Positions 54,961 through 64,000 of a stretch of DNA of 64,000 nucleotides are shown here, piece by piece; the stretch's first letter is position 1; every line of letters begins with the position of its first letter. Position numbers and translations under genes: made by a program. The stretch lies in contig NZ_JAWDIR010000045.1 of the NCBI RefSeq assembly GCF_046156265.1, positions 124,001-188,000 of the forward strand, given 5' to 3'. The notes beneath the pieces are model-generated. The model saw nothing but the letters and a program-made list of their open reading frames with translations. It was not told where the DNA came from and searched no databases. This DNA is from CAMDHY01 sp046156265 (GTDB lineage Bacteria > Pseudomonadota > Alphaproteobacteria > Rhizobiales > Segnochrobactraceae).

Positions 54961-55179
54961 TCACTTGAAGCGGTAGGTGATCCGCCCCTTGGCGAGATCG
55001 TACGGCGTCATTTCGACGAGCACCTTGTCGCCCGCGAGCACGCGGATGCGGTTCTTGCGCATCCGGCCCGCCGTGTGGGCGATGATCTCGTGGTCGTTCT
55101 CGAGCTTGACGCGAAACGTCGCGTTCGGGAGGAGTTCGGTCACCATGCCCGGGAACTCCAGGACTTCTTCCTTCGCCAT
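54961..55179 (-). CDS. infA: translation initiation factor IF-1
   Basis: A 72-residue S1-type OB-fold protein (MAKEEVLEFPGMVTELLPNA, KLENDHEIIAHTAGRMRKNR) that blocks the ribosomal A site during initiation. The ATG at 55179 has AAGGG about 9 bases upstream; a GTG two codons earlier is not conserved. Start of the infA-maf-yacG group, with 76 bases to maf. Confidence 0.98.
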   Translation of the reverse strand: MAKEEVLEFPGMVTELLPNATFRVKLENDHEIIAHTAGRMRKNRIRVLAGDKVLVEMTPYDLAKGRITYRFK

Positions 55180-55407
55180 GCGCACCCTTGCACTGCTGTC
55201 CGCTACCGCGCCGGCAGGCGCGCCCCGCAGGGTCGTTCGGACGATATGTCGTTAGACGACAGAACGGGCTAAGCGCGGCGCCGCGGGGCGGCGCCGCGCC
55301 GAGCGCCGCGGATTGCGATCTCCGCTACCACGTTCCGCGCCCGGCGGAAAGCTTTCAGGCGCACGGATGCGGCAGCGAGCGCGATAGCATGCCCGATCGA
55401 CGCTTCC

Positions 55408-55680
55408 TCAGCCGTCGTTCTCCGCATTGAGCTCTTCGGGCCGGAGGCTGCCGGCCTGCGGCCGCAACCTCACCCCAGGGGCACCGCCGCCGAGCAGCTC
55501 GACGCCGGCCTCCTCCAGCACCCGGGCGACGGCCGCGAGGTCGAGGTCCACCGGCGACGGGCCGTCGTGCGCCTCGAAGCGGGCGATGTCCTCTTCCGGG
55601 ACGCCGGCCGCCGCCGCGAGATCCGCGATCTCCCAGCGCAACATTGCGCGCGCCGCCCGCACCTGCACACCCGTCAGCAC
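55408..55680 (-). CDS. small XRE-type helix-turn-helix protein
   Basis: 90 residues from a GTG at 55680, which has GGGAGG 6 bases upstream; the longer frame to 55803 lacks support. The body is one helix-turn-helix domain (LTGVQVRAARAMLRWEIADL, AAAAGVPEEDIARFE), followed by VARVLEEAGVELL and GVRLRP, the usual end of short alphaproteobacterial XRE proteins. The target is unknown; it is divergent from the thiolase gene and might control it. It lies downstream of nothing obvious and is probably monocistronic. Confidence 0.8.
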   Translation of the reverse strand: MLTGVQVRAARAMLRWEIADLAAAAGVPEEDIARFEAHDGPSPVDLDLAAVARVLEEAGVELLGGGAPGVRLRPQAGSLRPEELNAENDG

Positions 55681-55843
55681 ATCATCCTCCCAGCCGCCGG
55701 CCTGCCGGCAAAGCCCCCGGTGTTCCGCTCCGATCGTGTCACCGGCGGGGTGCCACGGCAACCTTCGGGCATCCCGCTGGTCTTTCAACGCCCCGGTCGC
55801 CATGCCATATCAGCCAGCACGGGGCACGAGACGGAGAGTGGCG

Positions 55844-57010
55844 ATGACGGCTGCGATCGTGGGCTGGGCGCACAGCCCGTTCGGACGGCAAGACGGCGAG
55901 ACCGTCGAAAGCCTCATCGTCGGCGTCGCCCGCGGCGCGCTGGCCCACGCCGGCATCGCCGCCGCCGACGTCGACGAGATCTTCCTCGGCCACTTCAACG
56001 CCGGCTTCTCCGCCCAGGACTTCACCGCCTCGCTGGTGCTGCAGGCCGACCCCGGCTTGCGCTTCAAGCGGGCGACGCGCGTCGAGAACGCCTGCGCCAC
56101 CGGCTCCGCCGCCGTCCACCAGGGGGTGCGGGCGATCGCCGCCGGCGCGGCCCGCGTCGTGCTCGTCGTCGGCGTCGAGAAGATGACCGACACCCCCGGC
56201 CCGCAGATCGGCCAGAACCTCCTGCGCGCGTCCTACCTTGCCGAGGAGGGCGACATCCCGGCCGGGTTCGCCGGCGTCTTCGGCCGCATCACAGAGGCCT
56301 ACTTCCAGCGCTACGGCGACCAGTCCGACGCGCTCGCCGCGATCGCCGCCAAGAACCACCGGCACGGCGTCGCCGACCCGTTCGCGCAGATGCGCAAGGA
56401 CCTCGGCTACGAGTTCTGCCGCACCGAGAGCGAGAAGAACCCGCGCGTCGCCGGGCCGCTGAAGCGCACCGACTGCTCGCTCGTCTCAGACGGCGCCGCC
56501 GCGATCGTGCTCACCGACATGCCGACGGCGCTCGGCATGGAGCGGGCGGTGGCGATCCGCGCCGCCTCCCACGTGCAGGACTTCCTGCCGATGTCGCGCC
56601 GCGACATCGTCCGCTTCGAGGGCTGCGGCGAGGCGTGGTCGCGGGCGCTCACCGAGGCGCGGCTGACCCTCGACGACCTCGACCTCGTCGAGACGCACGA
56701 CTGCTTCACCATCGCCGAGTTGATCGAATACGAGGCGATGGGCCTCGCCGCCCCCGGCCGCGGCGCCGACGTCATCCGCGACGGCCACAGCGCCATCGGC
56801 GGCCGTCTGCCGGTCAACCCCTCGGGCGGCCTGAAGTCGAAGGGCCACCCGATCGGCGCCACCGGCGTGTCGATGCACGCGCTCTGCGCCATGCAGCTCA
56901 CCGGCCAGGCCGGCGACATGCAGGTGAAGGACGCCGAGCTCGCCGGCCTGTTCAACATGGGAGGCGCCGCGGTGGCGAACTACGTGTCGATCCTGCAGGC
57001 GGTGCGATAG
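55844..57010 (+). CDS. SCP-x/SCP2-type thiolase
   Basis: 388 residues from the ATG at 55844 (GGAG about 10 bases upstream). Nucleophile C83 in VENACATGSAAV, then ETHDCFTIAELIEYE and GGLKSKGHPIGATG with the catalytic His. It lacks the C-terminal Cys-Gly motif of classical thiolases (FNMGGAAVANY instead), the mark of the sterol-carrier-protein-x thiolase class. It may cleave branched or steroid-like acyl-CoA, but members often remain uncharacterised. Single gene, followed by a REP-like palindrome. Confidence 0.88.
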   Translation: MTAAIVGWAHSPFGRQDGETVESLIVGVARGALAHAGIAAADVDEIFLGHFNAGFSAQDFTASLVLQADPGLRFKRATRVENACATGSAAVHQGVRAIAAGAARVVLVVGVEKMTDTPGPQIGQNLLRASYLAEEGDIPAGFAGVFGRITEAYFQRYGDQSDALAAIAAKNHRHGVADPFAQMRKDLGYEFCRTESEKNPRVAGPLKRTDCSLVSDGAAAIVLTDMPTALGMERAVAIRAASHVQDFLPMSRRDIVRFEGCGEAWSRALTEARLTLDDLDLVETHDCFTIAELIEYEAMGLAAPGRGADVIRDGHSAIGGRLPVNPSGGLKSKGHPIGATGVSMHALCAMQLTGQAGDMQVKDAELAGLFNMGGAAVANYVSILQAVR

Positions 57011-57030
57011 GCGCTCGCCTTCCCGACGCC

Positions 57031-57117
57031 GTCATGCCCCGCTTCACGGGCCATACAAGCCACGGAAACGGCTAGCGTTTTTCTGGCATGGATCGCCCGG
57101 TCGAGCCGGGCGATGAC
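57031..57117. repeat. REP-like bipartite palindromic element
   Basis: Ends are inverted (GTCAT at 57031-57035, ATGAC at 57113-57117). The right half is a perfect 9-bp hairpin, ATCGCCCGG/CCGGGCGAT, 57092-57114 with a 5-base loop; the left half has CCCCG...CGGGC. Such intergenic palindromes of the ATCGCCCGG-N5-CCGGGCGATGAC type are dispersed in many Rhizobiales genomes (from memory). No second copy was seen in this window. It lies between convergent genes and could act as terminator. Confidence 0.6.
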
Positions 57118-57181
57118 GGATTGGATTTGTCCGTCGGGTCCGAACCCATCCCGCCGCAAGATGCGCCGCACCAGCCGACCC

Positions 57182-57640
57182 TCAGGCGTCGACCAGCCTC
57201 AGCGAGCGCTTCTTGTCGAGCACGGCCAGCACCCGCTCGAGATCGGGCCCGCGCTTCAGGATCATGCCGCCGGCGGCGACGACCGAGTAGGCGCCCTGCC
57301 GCCGGGCGAGCCGCATGTCCTTGACGATGCGGAACAGCGGCATCTCGCTGGCGCGCCGGAAGATCGAGAACACCGCCTCGTCGCGCTGGAAGTCGATGGC
57401 GTAGTCGCGCCATTCGCCCTCCGCGACCTTGCGGCCGTAGACCTTGAGGATGCTGGAAAGCTCCCGGCGATCGAAGCTCGTCACCGGGGTGGCCTGCGGC
57501 TGGCACGCCGCTTGGCTACCCGTGTGCGGCCCCACGGCCGTCGTTGCCTGCGCCGTCCTGGGTGCCGGTCCGCGTGGCGCGGCGATCGACACGACCGCCG
57601 CGCTTGCGCGGCTTTCCGGACTGGCTTCCGCGTCGTCCAA
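57182..57640 (-). CDS. DUF2794 family protein
   Basis: 152 residues from a TTG at 57640, supported by GGGAGG 7 bases upstream and absence of a better start. Residues 1-55 are Ala-rich and variable; 56-150 match DUF2794, a small alphaproteobacterial family (FDRRELSSILKVYGRKVAEG, EWRDYAIDF, FRRASEMPLFRIVK, RRQGAYSVVAAGGMILKRG). Function unknown. It is 125 bases downstream of prs, separated by a hairpin. Confidence 0.82.
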   Translation of the reverse strand: MDDAEASPESRASAAVVSIAAPRGPAPRTAQATTAVGPHTGSQAACQPQATPVTSFDRRELSSILKVYGRKVAEGEWRDYAIDFQRDEAVFSIFRRASEMPLFRIVKDMRLARRQGAYSVVAAGGMILKRGPDLERVLAVLDKKRSLRLVDA

Positions 57641-57728
57641 AACGCGCCTCCCGTCGTCATCCCGCCGTCATAGTCGGGGCGGGAGCGGCGGCTGGCAAGC
57701 CCGTTTGTGGCGGGCGCGTTTGCGGGAG

Positions 57729-57747
57729 GGGCCGTTCGCGACGGCCC
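57729..57747 (-). other. hairpin after prs
   Basis: Perfect 7-bp arms 57729-57735 and 57741-57747 with a 5-base loop, 18 bases past the prs stop on the minus strand; no U-tract. A second, 5-bp stem lies nearby. Possible weak terminator between prs and the DUF2794 gene. Confidence 0.35.
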
Positions 57748-57765
57748 GGTCTTCGAAGCGCCGGC

Positions 57766-58698
<933 letters not shown>

Positions 58699-58824
58699 GC
58701 CGGCGATCGTCCTCCAGGGAAGGGTCGTGCAGAGCCGGCATAGGCGCCGGCGGGAAGGTCGCGGTCTCTCTAGCAACCCTCCCCCGCGCCGACAACCGCG
58801 CGGACGCCGCAATCCTTCGCCGGC

Positions 58825-59364
58825 TCAGACGCTGCCGGAGGCGAGCCAGGCCTTCAGGGCGGCCACCGTGCGCTCCGCCACCACTTCCAGCGTCTCGTCG
58901 GTGATGCCCGACCACGGGTCGCCCGACGTGCCGCCCGAGGGCTCTTGGCCTGCGATCCGGTGCAGCCGCCGGCCGGAGGCATCGTAGACGTCGTAGATGT
59001 AGGAGAGCGTCGTCGCGGTCGGATTGCCGACCACGGTCAGGTAGCCCTTGACGCGGAACGTCGCAGGGGCGCCGACGCGGCGCACGAGGTTGAGGCCCTC
59101 GCGGCCGGCGGCGTCGGCGATGCGGCGCGTCAGCTCGTCCGCGGCATTGCCCGGCACGCCGGTGAACGGCTCGAAGGCGAAGCTCGCGGTGCCCACGGCC
59201 GACGGCCCGATCGGCGCGGTGGTGCCGGCCACCGTGGGTGTCGGGGCGAGGTCGCTCACCGCATCGCCACCACTGCAGCCGGCGGCGACGAACGCCGCCG
59301 CCACCAGGGGCGCCACGATCCGCACCATCCGACCCGTCCATCCCGTCATGCCGCGATCCACCAT
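58825..59364 (-). CDS. lipoprotein of unknown function
   Basis: 179 residues from the ATG at 59364 (GGGAGG about 11 bases upstream; later ATGs at 59349 and 59328 are possible). Lipoprotein signal with a hydrophobic stretch (IVAPLVAAAFVAAGC) and lipobox VAAGC. The mature part (FEPFTGVPGNAADELTRRIA, FRVKGYLTVVGNPTATTLSY, IYDVYDASGRRLHRIAGQE) is a beta-rich domain seen in many rhizobial hypothetical lipoproteins. Separate from prs by 126 bases, same strand. Confidence 0.75.
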   Translation of the reverse strand: MVDRGMTGWTGRMVRIVAPLVAAAFVAAGCSGGDAVSDLAPTPTVAGTTAPIGPSAVGTASFAFEPFTGVPGNAADELTRRIADAAGREGLNLVRRVGAPATFRVKGYLTVVGNPTATTLSYIYDVYDASGRRLHRIAGQEPSGGTSGDPWSGITDETLEVVAERTVAALKAWLASGSV

Positions 59365-59461
59365 CCGCGCGCCTGCCTCCCAGTCCGCTCGCAAGGCGCC
59401 GACCCTACCGGCATGCGCCGCAAAGATAAAGGAAGCGCGGGCCCGCTTCGCTACCGGCCCC

Positions 59462-60616
59462 TCACGCCGCGATCGGCAGGTCGAGGGGCAGCGTCGACAG
59501 TGGCTCCGGGTCGGCGTCGGTGGTGAGATAGGTGCGGCCGAGCGTCATCGCCGCGCCGGCCTCGCTGTCGAACAGGATCATGTGGGCGAACAGCACCATG
59601 TTCGGCACGATCGCCGTCTTGTTGCCACGGTAGAACATCGGCGTGTCCATCCACGACGGCGCGAAGCGGGCGCCGAGCGAGTAGCCGCAGGCGTTCAGCC
59701 GGTGCGCCTGCAGCTCGCGGCCGTCCATCACGGTGGCGTGGGCGTCGAAGACGTCGCCGAACGTATTGCCGGGCCGCATCGCCGCCTCCACCGCCCCGAG
59801 CGCCTCGCGTTCGGCGGAGTAGAGCGCGAGGTGGCGCGAGGTGGGCGTGCCGACGATCACCGTGCGCATGAGGGCCGCGTGGTAGTGGCGGAAGGTGCCG
59901 GCGAACTCGAGCGTCAGTTGGTCCTGCGGATCGAGGGCGCGCCGGCCCGCCTTGTGGCGGCAGAGCAGAGCATCGGGGCCGGAGCCGATGATGAACTCGT
60001 TGCCCGGATACTCCCCGCCCGCCTCGAACACCGCGCCCTGCAGGACGGCGAGGATGCGGCCCTCGTCGGCGCCGGCGTGGATCTCGGGCAGTGCCTTTTC
60101 CCAGGCGAGGTCGGCGATGCGGGCCGCCTCGCGGACGATGGCGATCTCGGCCGGGCTCTTCACCATGCGCAGCGACGGCACCAGGTCGGAGGCGTCGACG
60201 AGGGTGGCGAACGACTTCAGCCCGTCGTCGATCTTGCGGCCGTGGGCGGCCGTCAGGCCGTGGGTGTCGTATTCGATGCCGATGCGGGTGCCGAGGAGCT
60301 CGAGCTCGAACAGCGTCTCCTTCAGCTGGCCGCTCGGATCGGCCTCGCCACGGTCGACCCAGACGCGGATGTCCTCGACGATCGAGGTGTGCTGCGCCTG
60401 GCGGAGATCCGGGGCGCGCGTCACCAGGGTGAAGCGGCCGGTCTTCGTCAGCACCATCGCCTGGAAGAAGCAGAACCCGAACGTGTCGTAGCCGGTGAGC
60501 CAGTACATGCTCTCCTGGGCGAACATCAGGAGCGCATCGAGCTTGCGCGCCTCCATCGCCTCCAGCGTGGCGGCGAGGCGGTCGTCGTACTCGCGTCGGT
60601 CGAAGTGCAGCGCCAT
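59462..60616 (-). CDS. M24-family pita-bread protein lacking metal ligands (EutD/DoeA-like)
   Basis: 384 residues in the shape of Xaa-Pro peptidases: creatinase N-domain (about 1-140) and pita-bread domain (150-375). Positions that bind metal in active peptidases are replaced: LEFAGTFRHYHAALMRT has Glu and Ala for the two Asp, CGYSLG replaces the His motif, and the final Glu motif reads GAAMTLGRTYL. Metal-free M24 enzymes include ectoine hydrolase (EutD/DoeA), which this resembles; no ectoine genes are adjacent, so the substrate is open. It follows a cupin gene by 50 bases. Confidence 0.75.
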   Translation of the reverse strand: MALHFDRREYDDRLAATLEAMEARKLDALLMFAQESMYWLTGYDTFGFCFFQAMVLTKTGRFTLVTRAPDLRQAQHTSIVEDIRVWVDRGEADPSGQLKETLFELELLGTRIGIEYDTHGLTAAHGRKIDDGLKSFATLVDASDLVPSLRMVKSPAEIAIVREAARIADLAWEKALPEIHAGADEGRILAVLQGAVFEAGGEYPGNEFIIGSGPDALLCRHKAGRRALDPQDQLTLEFAGTFRHYHAALMRTVIVGTPTSRHLALYSAEREALGAVEAAMRPGNTFGDVFDAHATVMDGRELQAHRLNACGYSLGARFAPSWMDTPMFYRGNKTAIVPNMVLFAHMILFDSEAGAAMTLGRTYLTTDADPEPLSTLPLDLPIAA

Positions 60617-60666
60617 GCGCGTCCGTCCTGGTGACTGGAATGAAGGGGTCGGCTGGGGGCCGGGGG

Positions 60667-61011
60667 TCAGACCGCCGGCCGGCAGCCGCCGACCGGGCCG
60701 AAGAAGAACACCCAGGTGCCGAAATCGTCCCCGAAATCTTCGAAGCGATGCTCCTCGAAGGCGGCGACGAACAGGAAGTCGCCGGGCGCGAACGGCACCC
60801 GCTCGCCGTTCCTGAGAAACGTGCCGGAGCCGGTGGCGACGATGTAGACCTCGTCGCGGTCGTGCGGCTCCTGGAGGTCCGCACCGCGCGGCGCATAGAA
60901 CTCGACGCTGAGGTCACCGCGGGCGAACAGCTCGTCAAAGGGCAGCGGCAGCGCCGCGATGCGGGCCGCGGCGTCGTGGGCAGCGATGCGGGTGGTGTCG
61001 TCGGCCGTCAT
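60667..61011 (-). CDS. small cupin-fold protein
   Basis: 114 residues from the ATG at 61011 (MTADDTTRIAAHDAAAR). One cupin barrel: PHDRDEVYIVATGSGTFLRN, FAPGDFLFVAAFEEHRFED. The first motif has H-x3-E but the usual second His is displaced, and the later EEHRF offers another His. Likely a small metal-binding binding or isomerase-type protein; substrate unknown. Upstream of the M24-like gene and probably cotranscribed with it and with amn. Confidence 0.82.
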   Translation of the reverse strand: MTADDTTRIAAHDAAARIAALPLPFDELFARGDLSVEFYAPRGADLQEPHDRDEVYIVATGSGTFLRNGERVPFAPGDFLFVAAFEEHRFEDFGDDFGTWVFFFGPVGGCRPAV

Positions 61012-61057
61012 GGCGCGACTATGAGATCGCCCGCCGCCGCTGTCCATCGTGGCCTGG

Positions 61058-62530
61058 TCACTGGAAGGCGACCTCGGAGAACGAGCGCAGCTTGCGGCTG
61101 TGGAGCTGCTCGAGGCCGAGGGCCCTGAGCTTCTCCATCGCGAGGATGCCGATCTTCAGGTGCTGGTCGACCTGGCTGCGGTAGAAGGCGTCGGCCATGC
61201 CGGGCAGCTTCAGCATGCCGTGCAGCGGCTTGTCGGAGACGCAGAGCAGCGTGCCGTAGGGGACGCGGAAGCGCAGGCCGTTGGCGGCGATGGTGGCGCT
61301 CTCCATGTCGAGGGCGACCGCCCGGCTCTGGCTGAGGCGCTGCACCGGCTCGCGGTGGTCGCGCAGCTCCCAGTTGCGGTTGTCGATGGTGGCGACGGTG
61401 CCGGTGCGCAGGATGCTCTTGCGCTCCCACCCCGACAGGCCGGTGACCTCGCCGACCGCCTGCTCGAGGGCGATCTGCACCTCGGCCAGCGGCGGGATCG
61501 GGATCCACGGCGGCACGTCCTCGTCGAGCACGTGGTCCCAGCGCACGTAGCCGTGGGCGAGCACGTAGTCGCCGAGCTTCTGGGTGTTGCGGAGCCCGGC
61601 GCAGTGGCCGAGCATGAGCCAGGCGAGCGGGCGCAGCACCGCCACGTGGTCGGTCGCCGTCTTGGCGTTCGACGGCCCGACGCCGATGTTGACCATCGAG
61701 ATGCCGGACGCGTCCGGGCGGACGAGATGATAGCCCGGCATCTGCGGCAGCCGCGGCGGCGTCTCCCCCGAGGCGCCGCCGCCGTGGCGGATGTTGCGGG
61801 TGACGCGGTGGCCAGGCTCGACGAAGGCGTCGTAGTCGCTGTCCGGGTCGGCCATCTCGGCGAGGCCGTAGGCGATGAACTCGTCGATGTAGAACTGGTA
61901 GTTGGTGAAGATGACGTAGTTCTGGAAATGCTCCGGGCTCGTGCCGGTGTAGTGGCGCAGCCGGTGCAGCGAGTAGTCGACGCGCGGCGCCGTGAACAGC
62001 GACAGCGGCTGTGGCTCGCCGGGCGCACCGACCCAGGTGCCGTTGACGATCGAATCGTCCATCTGCGCGAGGTCCGGCACGTCGAACCAGTCGCGGATCG
62101 AGCGGATCTGCTCGGCGTCGAGGACGCCCTCGATGTGGATGCCGTCGGCATAGGCGAAGTGGACGGGGATCGGCGTGTCGCCGATGCCGACCTCGACCGG
62201 CCGGCCATGGTTGCGGATCAGCTGGCCGATCTGCTCCTCGAGATAACCGCGGAAGAGGTCGGGCCGCGTCACCGTCGTGGAATAGGTGCCCGGCGCGCTG
62301 ACGAAGCCGTAGGAGAGGCGGGTGTCGACGCGCGCATAGCTCTCGGTGGTCAGGGACACCGTCGGATAATAGGCGCGCACCCGCTCGGCCGGCGGACGGC
62401 CGGCGGCGAAGTGGCGGAAGTGCTCACGCAGGTAACCCGTCTCCGCCTCGTAGAGGGCGCGCACGTGGGCCACGGCGGCAGCGGCATCGCTGAAGCTGCG
62501 GGTCTGCGGCGGGTCGGGGCGGGTCAGCAC
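61058..62530 (-). CDS. amn: AMP nucleosidase
   Basis: 490 residues from a GTG at 62530, favoured by GAGGA 9 bases upstream; an ATG at 62572 lacks a ribosome-binding site. It hydrolyses AMP to adenine and ribose-5-phosphate. Marks include the N-terminal AMN domain (YYPTVSLTTESYARVDTRLS) and a nucleoside-phosphorylase-like C-domain (VNIGVGPSNAKTATDH, VALDMESATIAANGLR, LLCVSDKPLHGMLKLPG). Normal length. First of the amn-cupin-M24 group. Confidence 0.95.
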   Translation of the reverse strand: MLTRPDPPQTRSFSDAAAAVAHVRALYEAETGYLREHFRHFAAGRPPAERVRAYYPTVSLTTESYARVDTRLSYGFVSAPGTYSTTVTRPDLFRGYLEEQIGQLIRNHGRPVEVGIGDTPIPVHFAYADGIHIEGVLDAEQIRSIRDWFDVPDLAQMDDSIVNGTWVGAPGEPQPLSLFTAPRVDYSLHRLRHYTGTSPEHFQNYVIFTNYQFYIDEFIAYGLAEMADPDSDYDAFVEPGHRVTRNIRHGGGASGETPPRLPQMPGYHLVRPDASGISMVNIGVGPSNAKTATDHVAVLRPLAWLMLGHCAGLRNTQKLGDYVLAHGYVRWDHVLDEDVPPWIPIPPLAEVQIALEQAVGEVTGLSGWERKSILRTGTVATIDNRNWELRDHREPVQRLSQSRAVALDMESATIAANGLRFRVPYGTLLCVSDKPLHGMLKLPGMADAFYRSQVDQHLKIGILAMEKLRALGLEQLHSRKLRSFSEVAFQ

Positions 62531-62603
62531 GGGGCGGTCCTCGGTCGGGCGGGACGCACAGGATAGGCGCATGCGGGTGTCGGCGCGATGGCGCCGTCAC
62601 CGC

Positions 62604-64000
62604 TCATCCCGGCTGGCCGAGCAGCCCTCCCGCCGCAGCGAGGGCCTCCGGCGTGTCGACGTCGATCGCCGCCGCCTCGCCGAGTTCCACCTCGACGACC
62701 GCCTCCGGCACACCGGCGATGATCTGCCGCCCGCCGGTGTCGCCGGTGATCGCAGAAAGTTCCGGGAAGAACCGCCGCGACCACAGCACCGGATTGCCGC
62801 GCTTGCCGCCGGCGGTCGCCATCACGACGAGGGCGCCTGCGGCCGGGTCGTAGGCGCCGACCACCCGGTCGATCGCCCGGGCGTCGATGCCCGGCATGTC
62901 GGCGAGCACGACCACCGCCGCCTCGACGTCCTCCGGCAGCGACGCCAGGCCCGTGCGCAAGGACGTCGACAGCCCCTCGGCGAAGTCGGGGTTGTGGACC
63001 ACCGTCACGTCGAGGCCCGTCAGCGCCGCCGCGACGTCGGCGGCGGCGTGGCCGGTGACAACAACGACCGGCGTCGCCCGGCTCGCCACCGCGGCTTGCG
63101 CCGCCCCCCGCACCAGCGGCACGCCGCCGATGGTGGCGAGTTGCTTCACCGGCCCGCCCATGCGGCTGCCGCGCCCGGCTGCCAGCACGACGGCGCCGAC
63201 ACGGCGGGCGGGCGCGGCCACCTCCGGCACCGGGCCGGCGCGCGGCTGCGGCCGCGAGACGATCTCCATCAGGAGCCCGCCGACGCCGAGGCCGGTGATG
63301 TCGTCGGCCGTCACCGTCAGGCCGGCGAGCAGGCGCTGCAGCACCCAGTCGAAGCCGTTCTCCTTCGGCGAGCGGGCGCAGCCGGGCGCCCCCACGACCG
63401 GAATGTCGCCGAGGGCGCCGACGAGCAGCAGGTTGCCCGGATCGACCGGCATGCCGAAGTGGTGCACTTCGCCGCCCGCCGCCTCGACACCGGCCGGGAT
63501 GACGTCGCCGCGGTCGACCACGGCGGAAGCGCCGAAAACCACCAGCATATCGGCACCGTCGGCCGCGAGCTGTCGCAGCGCGACGGCGACGGCCTCGGCG
63601 TCATGCGGCACGCGCACGTCGGCGGCGATCGTCGCGCCGGCCGGCGCGAGCCGTTCTGCCAGCACCTTGAGCGTCTTGTCGACCACGGATGGCTTGAGGC
63701 TCGGCAGCAGCGTCGAGACGACGCCGACGCGGGCCGGGCGGAAGGCCGCGAGGCGCACCGGCGGCCGGTCGGCGAGCACCGCCATCGCCGCAGCGACGGC
63801 CGCCTCCGGCACGGCGAACGGAATGATCTTCACGGTCGCCACCATCCGCCCCGCCTCGACGGCGGCAAAGCGCGGCAGCGTCGCCAGCGTGATGCCGGGA
63901 TCGATGCGGTTGAAGGCGTCCACCGCCCCGCCGTCGACGACGAGCACGCCGGCCGCCTCGGCATAGAGGTTGGAGCGGCCGGTGAAGGCCTCCTCGACGC
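62604..64000 (-). CDS. molybdopterin-binding/nucleotidyltransferase fusion (5' end outside window)
   Basis: At least 465 residues; the frame is open through the right edge (FTGRSNLYAEAAGVLVVD), so the N-terminus is missing. The first part is a MoeA/MogA-like molybdopterin-binding domain (VVFGASAVVDRGDVIPAGVE, HHFGMPVDPGNLLLVGALGD). The second, from about residue 265 of the visible part, is a MobA/MocA-like transferase (GAVVLAAGRGSRMGGPVKQL, VVLADMPGI, NPVLWSRRFFPEL). It probably attaches CMP or GMP to the molybdenum cofactor for an oxidoreductase of the xanthine dehydrogenase type, encoded outside. Confidence 0.88.
   Translation of the reverse strand, partial: VEEAFTGRSNLYAEAAGVLVVDGGAVDAFNRIDPGITLATLPRFAAVEAGRMVATVKIIPFAVPEAAVAAAMAVLADRPPVRLAAFRPARVGVVSTLLPSLKPSVVDKTLKVLAERLAPAGATIAADVRVPHDAEAVAVALRQLAADGADMLVVFGASAVVDRGDVIPAGVEAAGGEVHHFGMPVDPGNLLLVGALGDIPVVGAPGCARSPKENGFDWVLQRLLAGLTVTADDITGLGVGGLLMEIVSRPQPRAGPVPEVAAPARRVGAVVLAAGRGSRMGGPVKQLATIGGVPLVRGAAQAAVASRATPVVVVTGHAAADVAAALTGLDVTVVHNPDFAEGLSTSLRTGLASLPEDVEAAVVVLADMPGIDARAIDRVVGAYDPAAGALVVMATAGGKRGNPVLWSRRFFPELSAITGDTGGRQIIAGVPEAVVEVELGEAAAIDVDTPEALAAAGGLLGQPG

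Overview
The window is a very GC-rich (about 70% by eye) chromosomal segment of an alphaproteobacterium, most likely of the order Hyphomicrobiales (Rhizobiales). The assignment rests on family content: the cell-cycle regulator CpdR, a PodJ-like polar factor with Sel1 repeats, a BcsN-type cellulose operon, a DUF2794 protein, tandem anti-Shine-Dalgarno small RNAs, and tuf-secE-nusG-rplKAJL-rpoBC in one block. No CRISPR array, insertion sequence, rRNA or replication origin was seen.

Left part (1-15.7 kb, almost all minus strand): a core transcription/translation block. Read on the minus strand it runs tRNA-Tyr, tRNA-Gly, tuf, a small exported DUF1131-like protein, tRNA-Trp, secE, nusG, rplK, rplA, rplJ, rplL, rpoB, rpoC. 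Promoters can be read in front of tRNA-Tyr (TTGACA-N17-CATAAC) and secE (TTGCAC-N17-TATGTA). The rplL-rpoB and rplJ-upstream gaps carry GC-rich hairpins.

15.7-23.1 kb: cpdR and a divergent N-formylglutamate amidohydrolase; then three tandem, promoter- and terminator-equipped small RNA genes on the minus strand with C/U-rich anti-Shine-Dalgarno motifs; an exported Gly/His/Trp-rich protein; and a beta-oxidation module (FadJ-like multifunctional enzyme, thiolase, MerR regulator).

23.2-38.1 kb: a PodJ-like membrane protein (plus strand), convergent with a six-gene cellulose cluster on the minus strand: bcsN, bcsA, bcsB, bcsZ, a TPR protein and a PAS-GGDEF-EAL enzyme. ATGA overlaps (bcsA/bcsB, bcsB/bcsZ) and a 10-nt overlap (bcsZ/TPR) show tight coupling. 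BcsA has a PilZ domain, so the terminal c-di-GMP enzyme may tune the synthase encoded with it. BcsB carries an unusual low-complexity N-terminal extension of about 240 residues.

38.2-44.9 kb: a three-gene island (DUF2126-transglutaminase, permuted ATP-grasp fused to alpha-E, second transglutaminase) of the predicted peptide-ligase/transglutaminase type, whose substrate is unknown. 45.4-48.8 kb: a xylose-type ABC transporter (xylF, xylH, half-size xylG). 48.8-49.5 kb: a low-GC, frameshifted gene, probably a recent acquisition.

49.6-64 kb: a CheR-PAS-GGDEF-EAL fusion coupled to xerC; the infA-maf-yacG cluster; an HTH regulator divergent from an SCP-type thiolase; a REP-like palindrome; DUF2794 gene and prs; a lipoprotein; an M24 pita-bread protein without metal ligands next to a cupin; AMP nucleosidase; and, cut by the right edge, a molybdopterin-binding/nucleotidyltransferase fusion. 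Starts were chosen from ribosome-binding sites and family length; all functional names are by motif recognition, without database searches.
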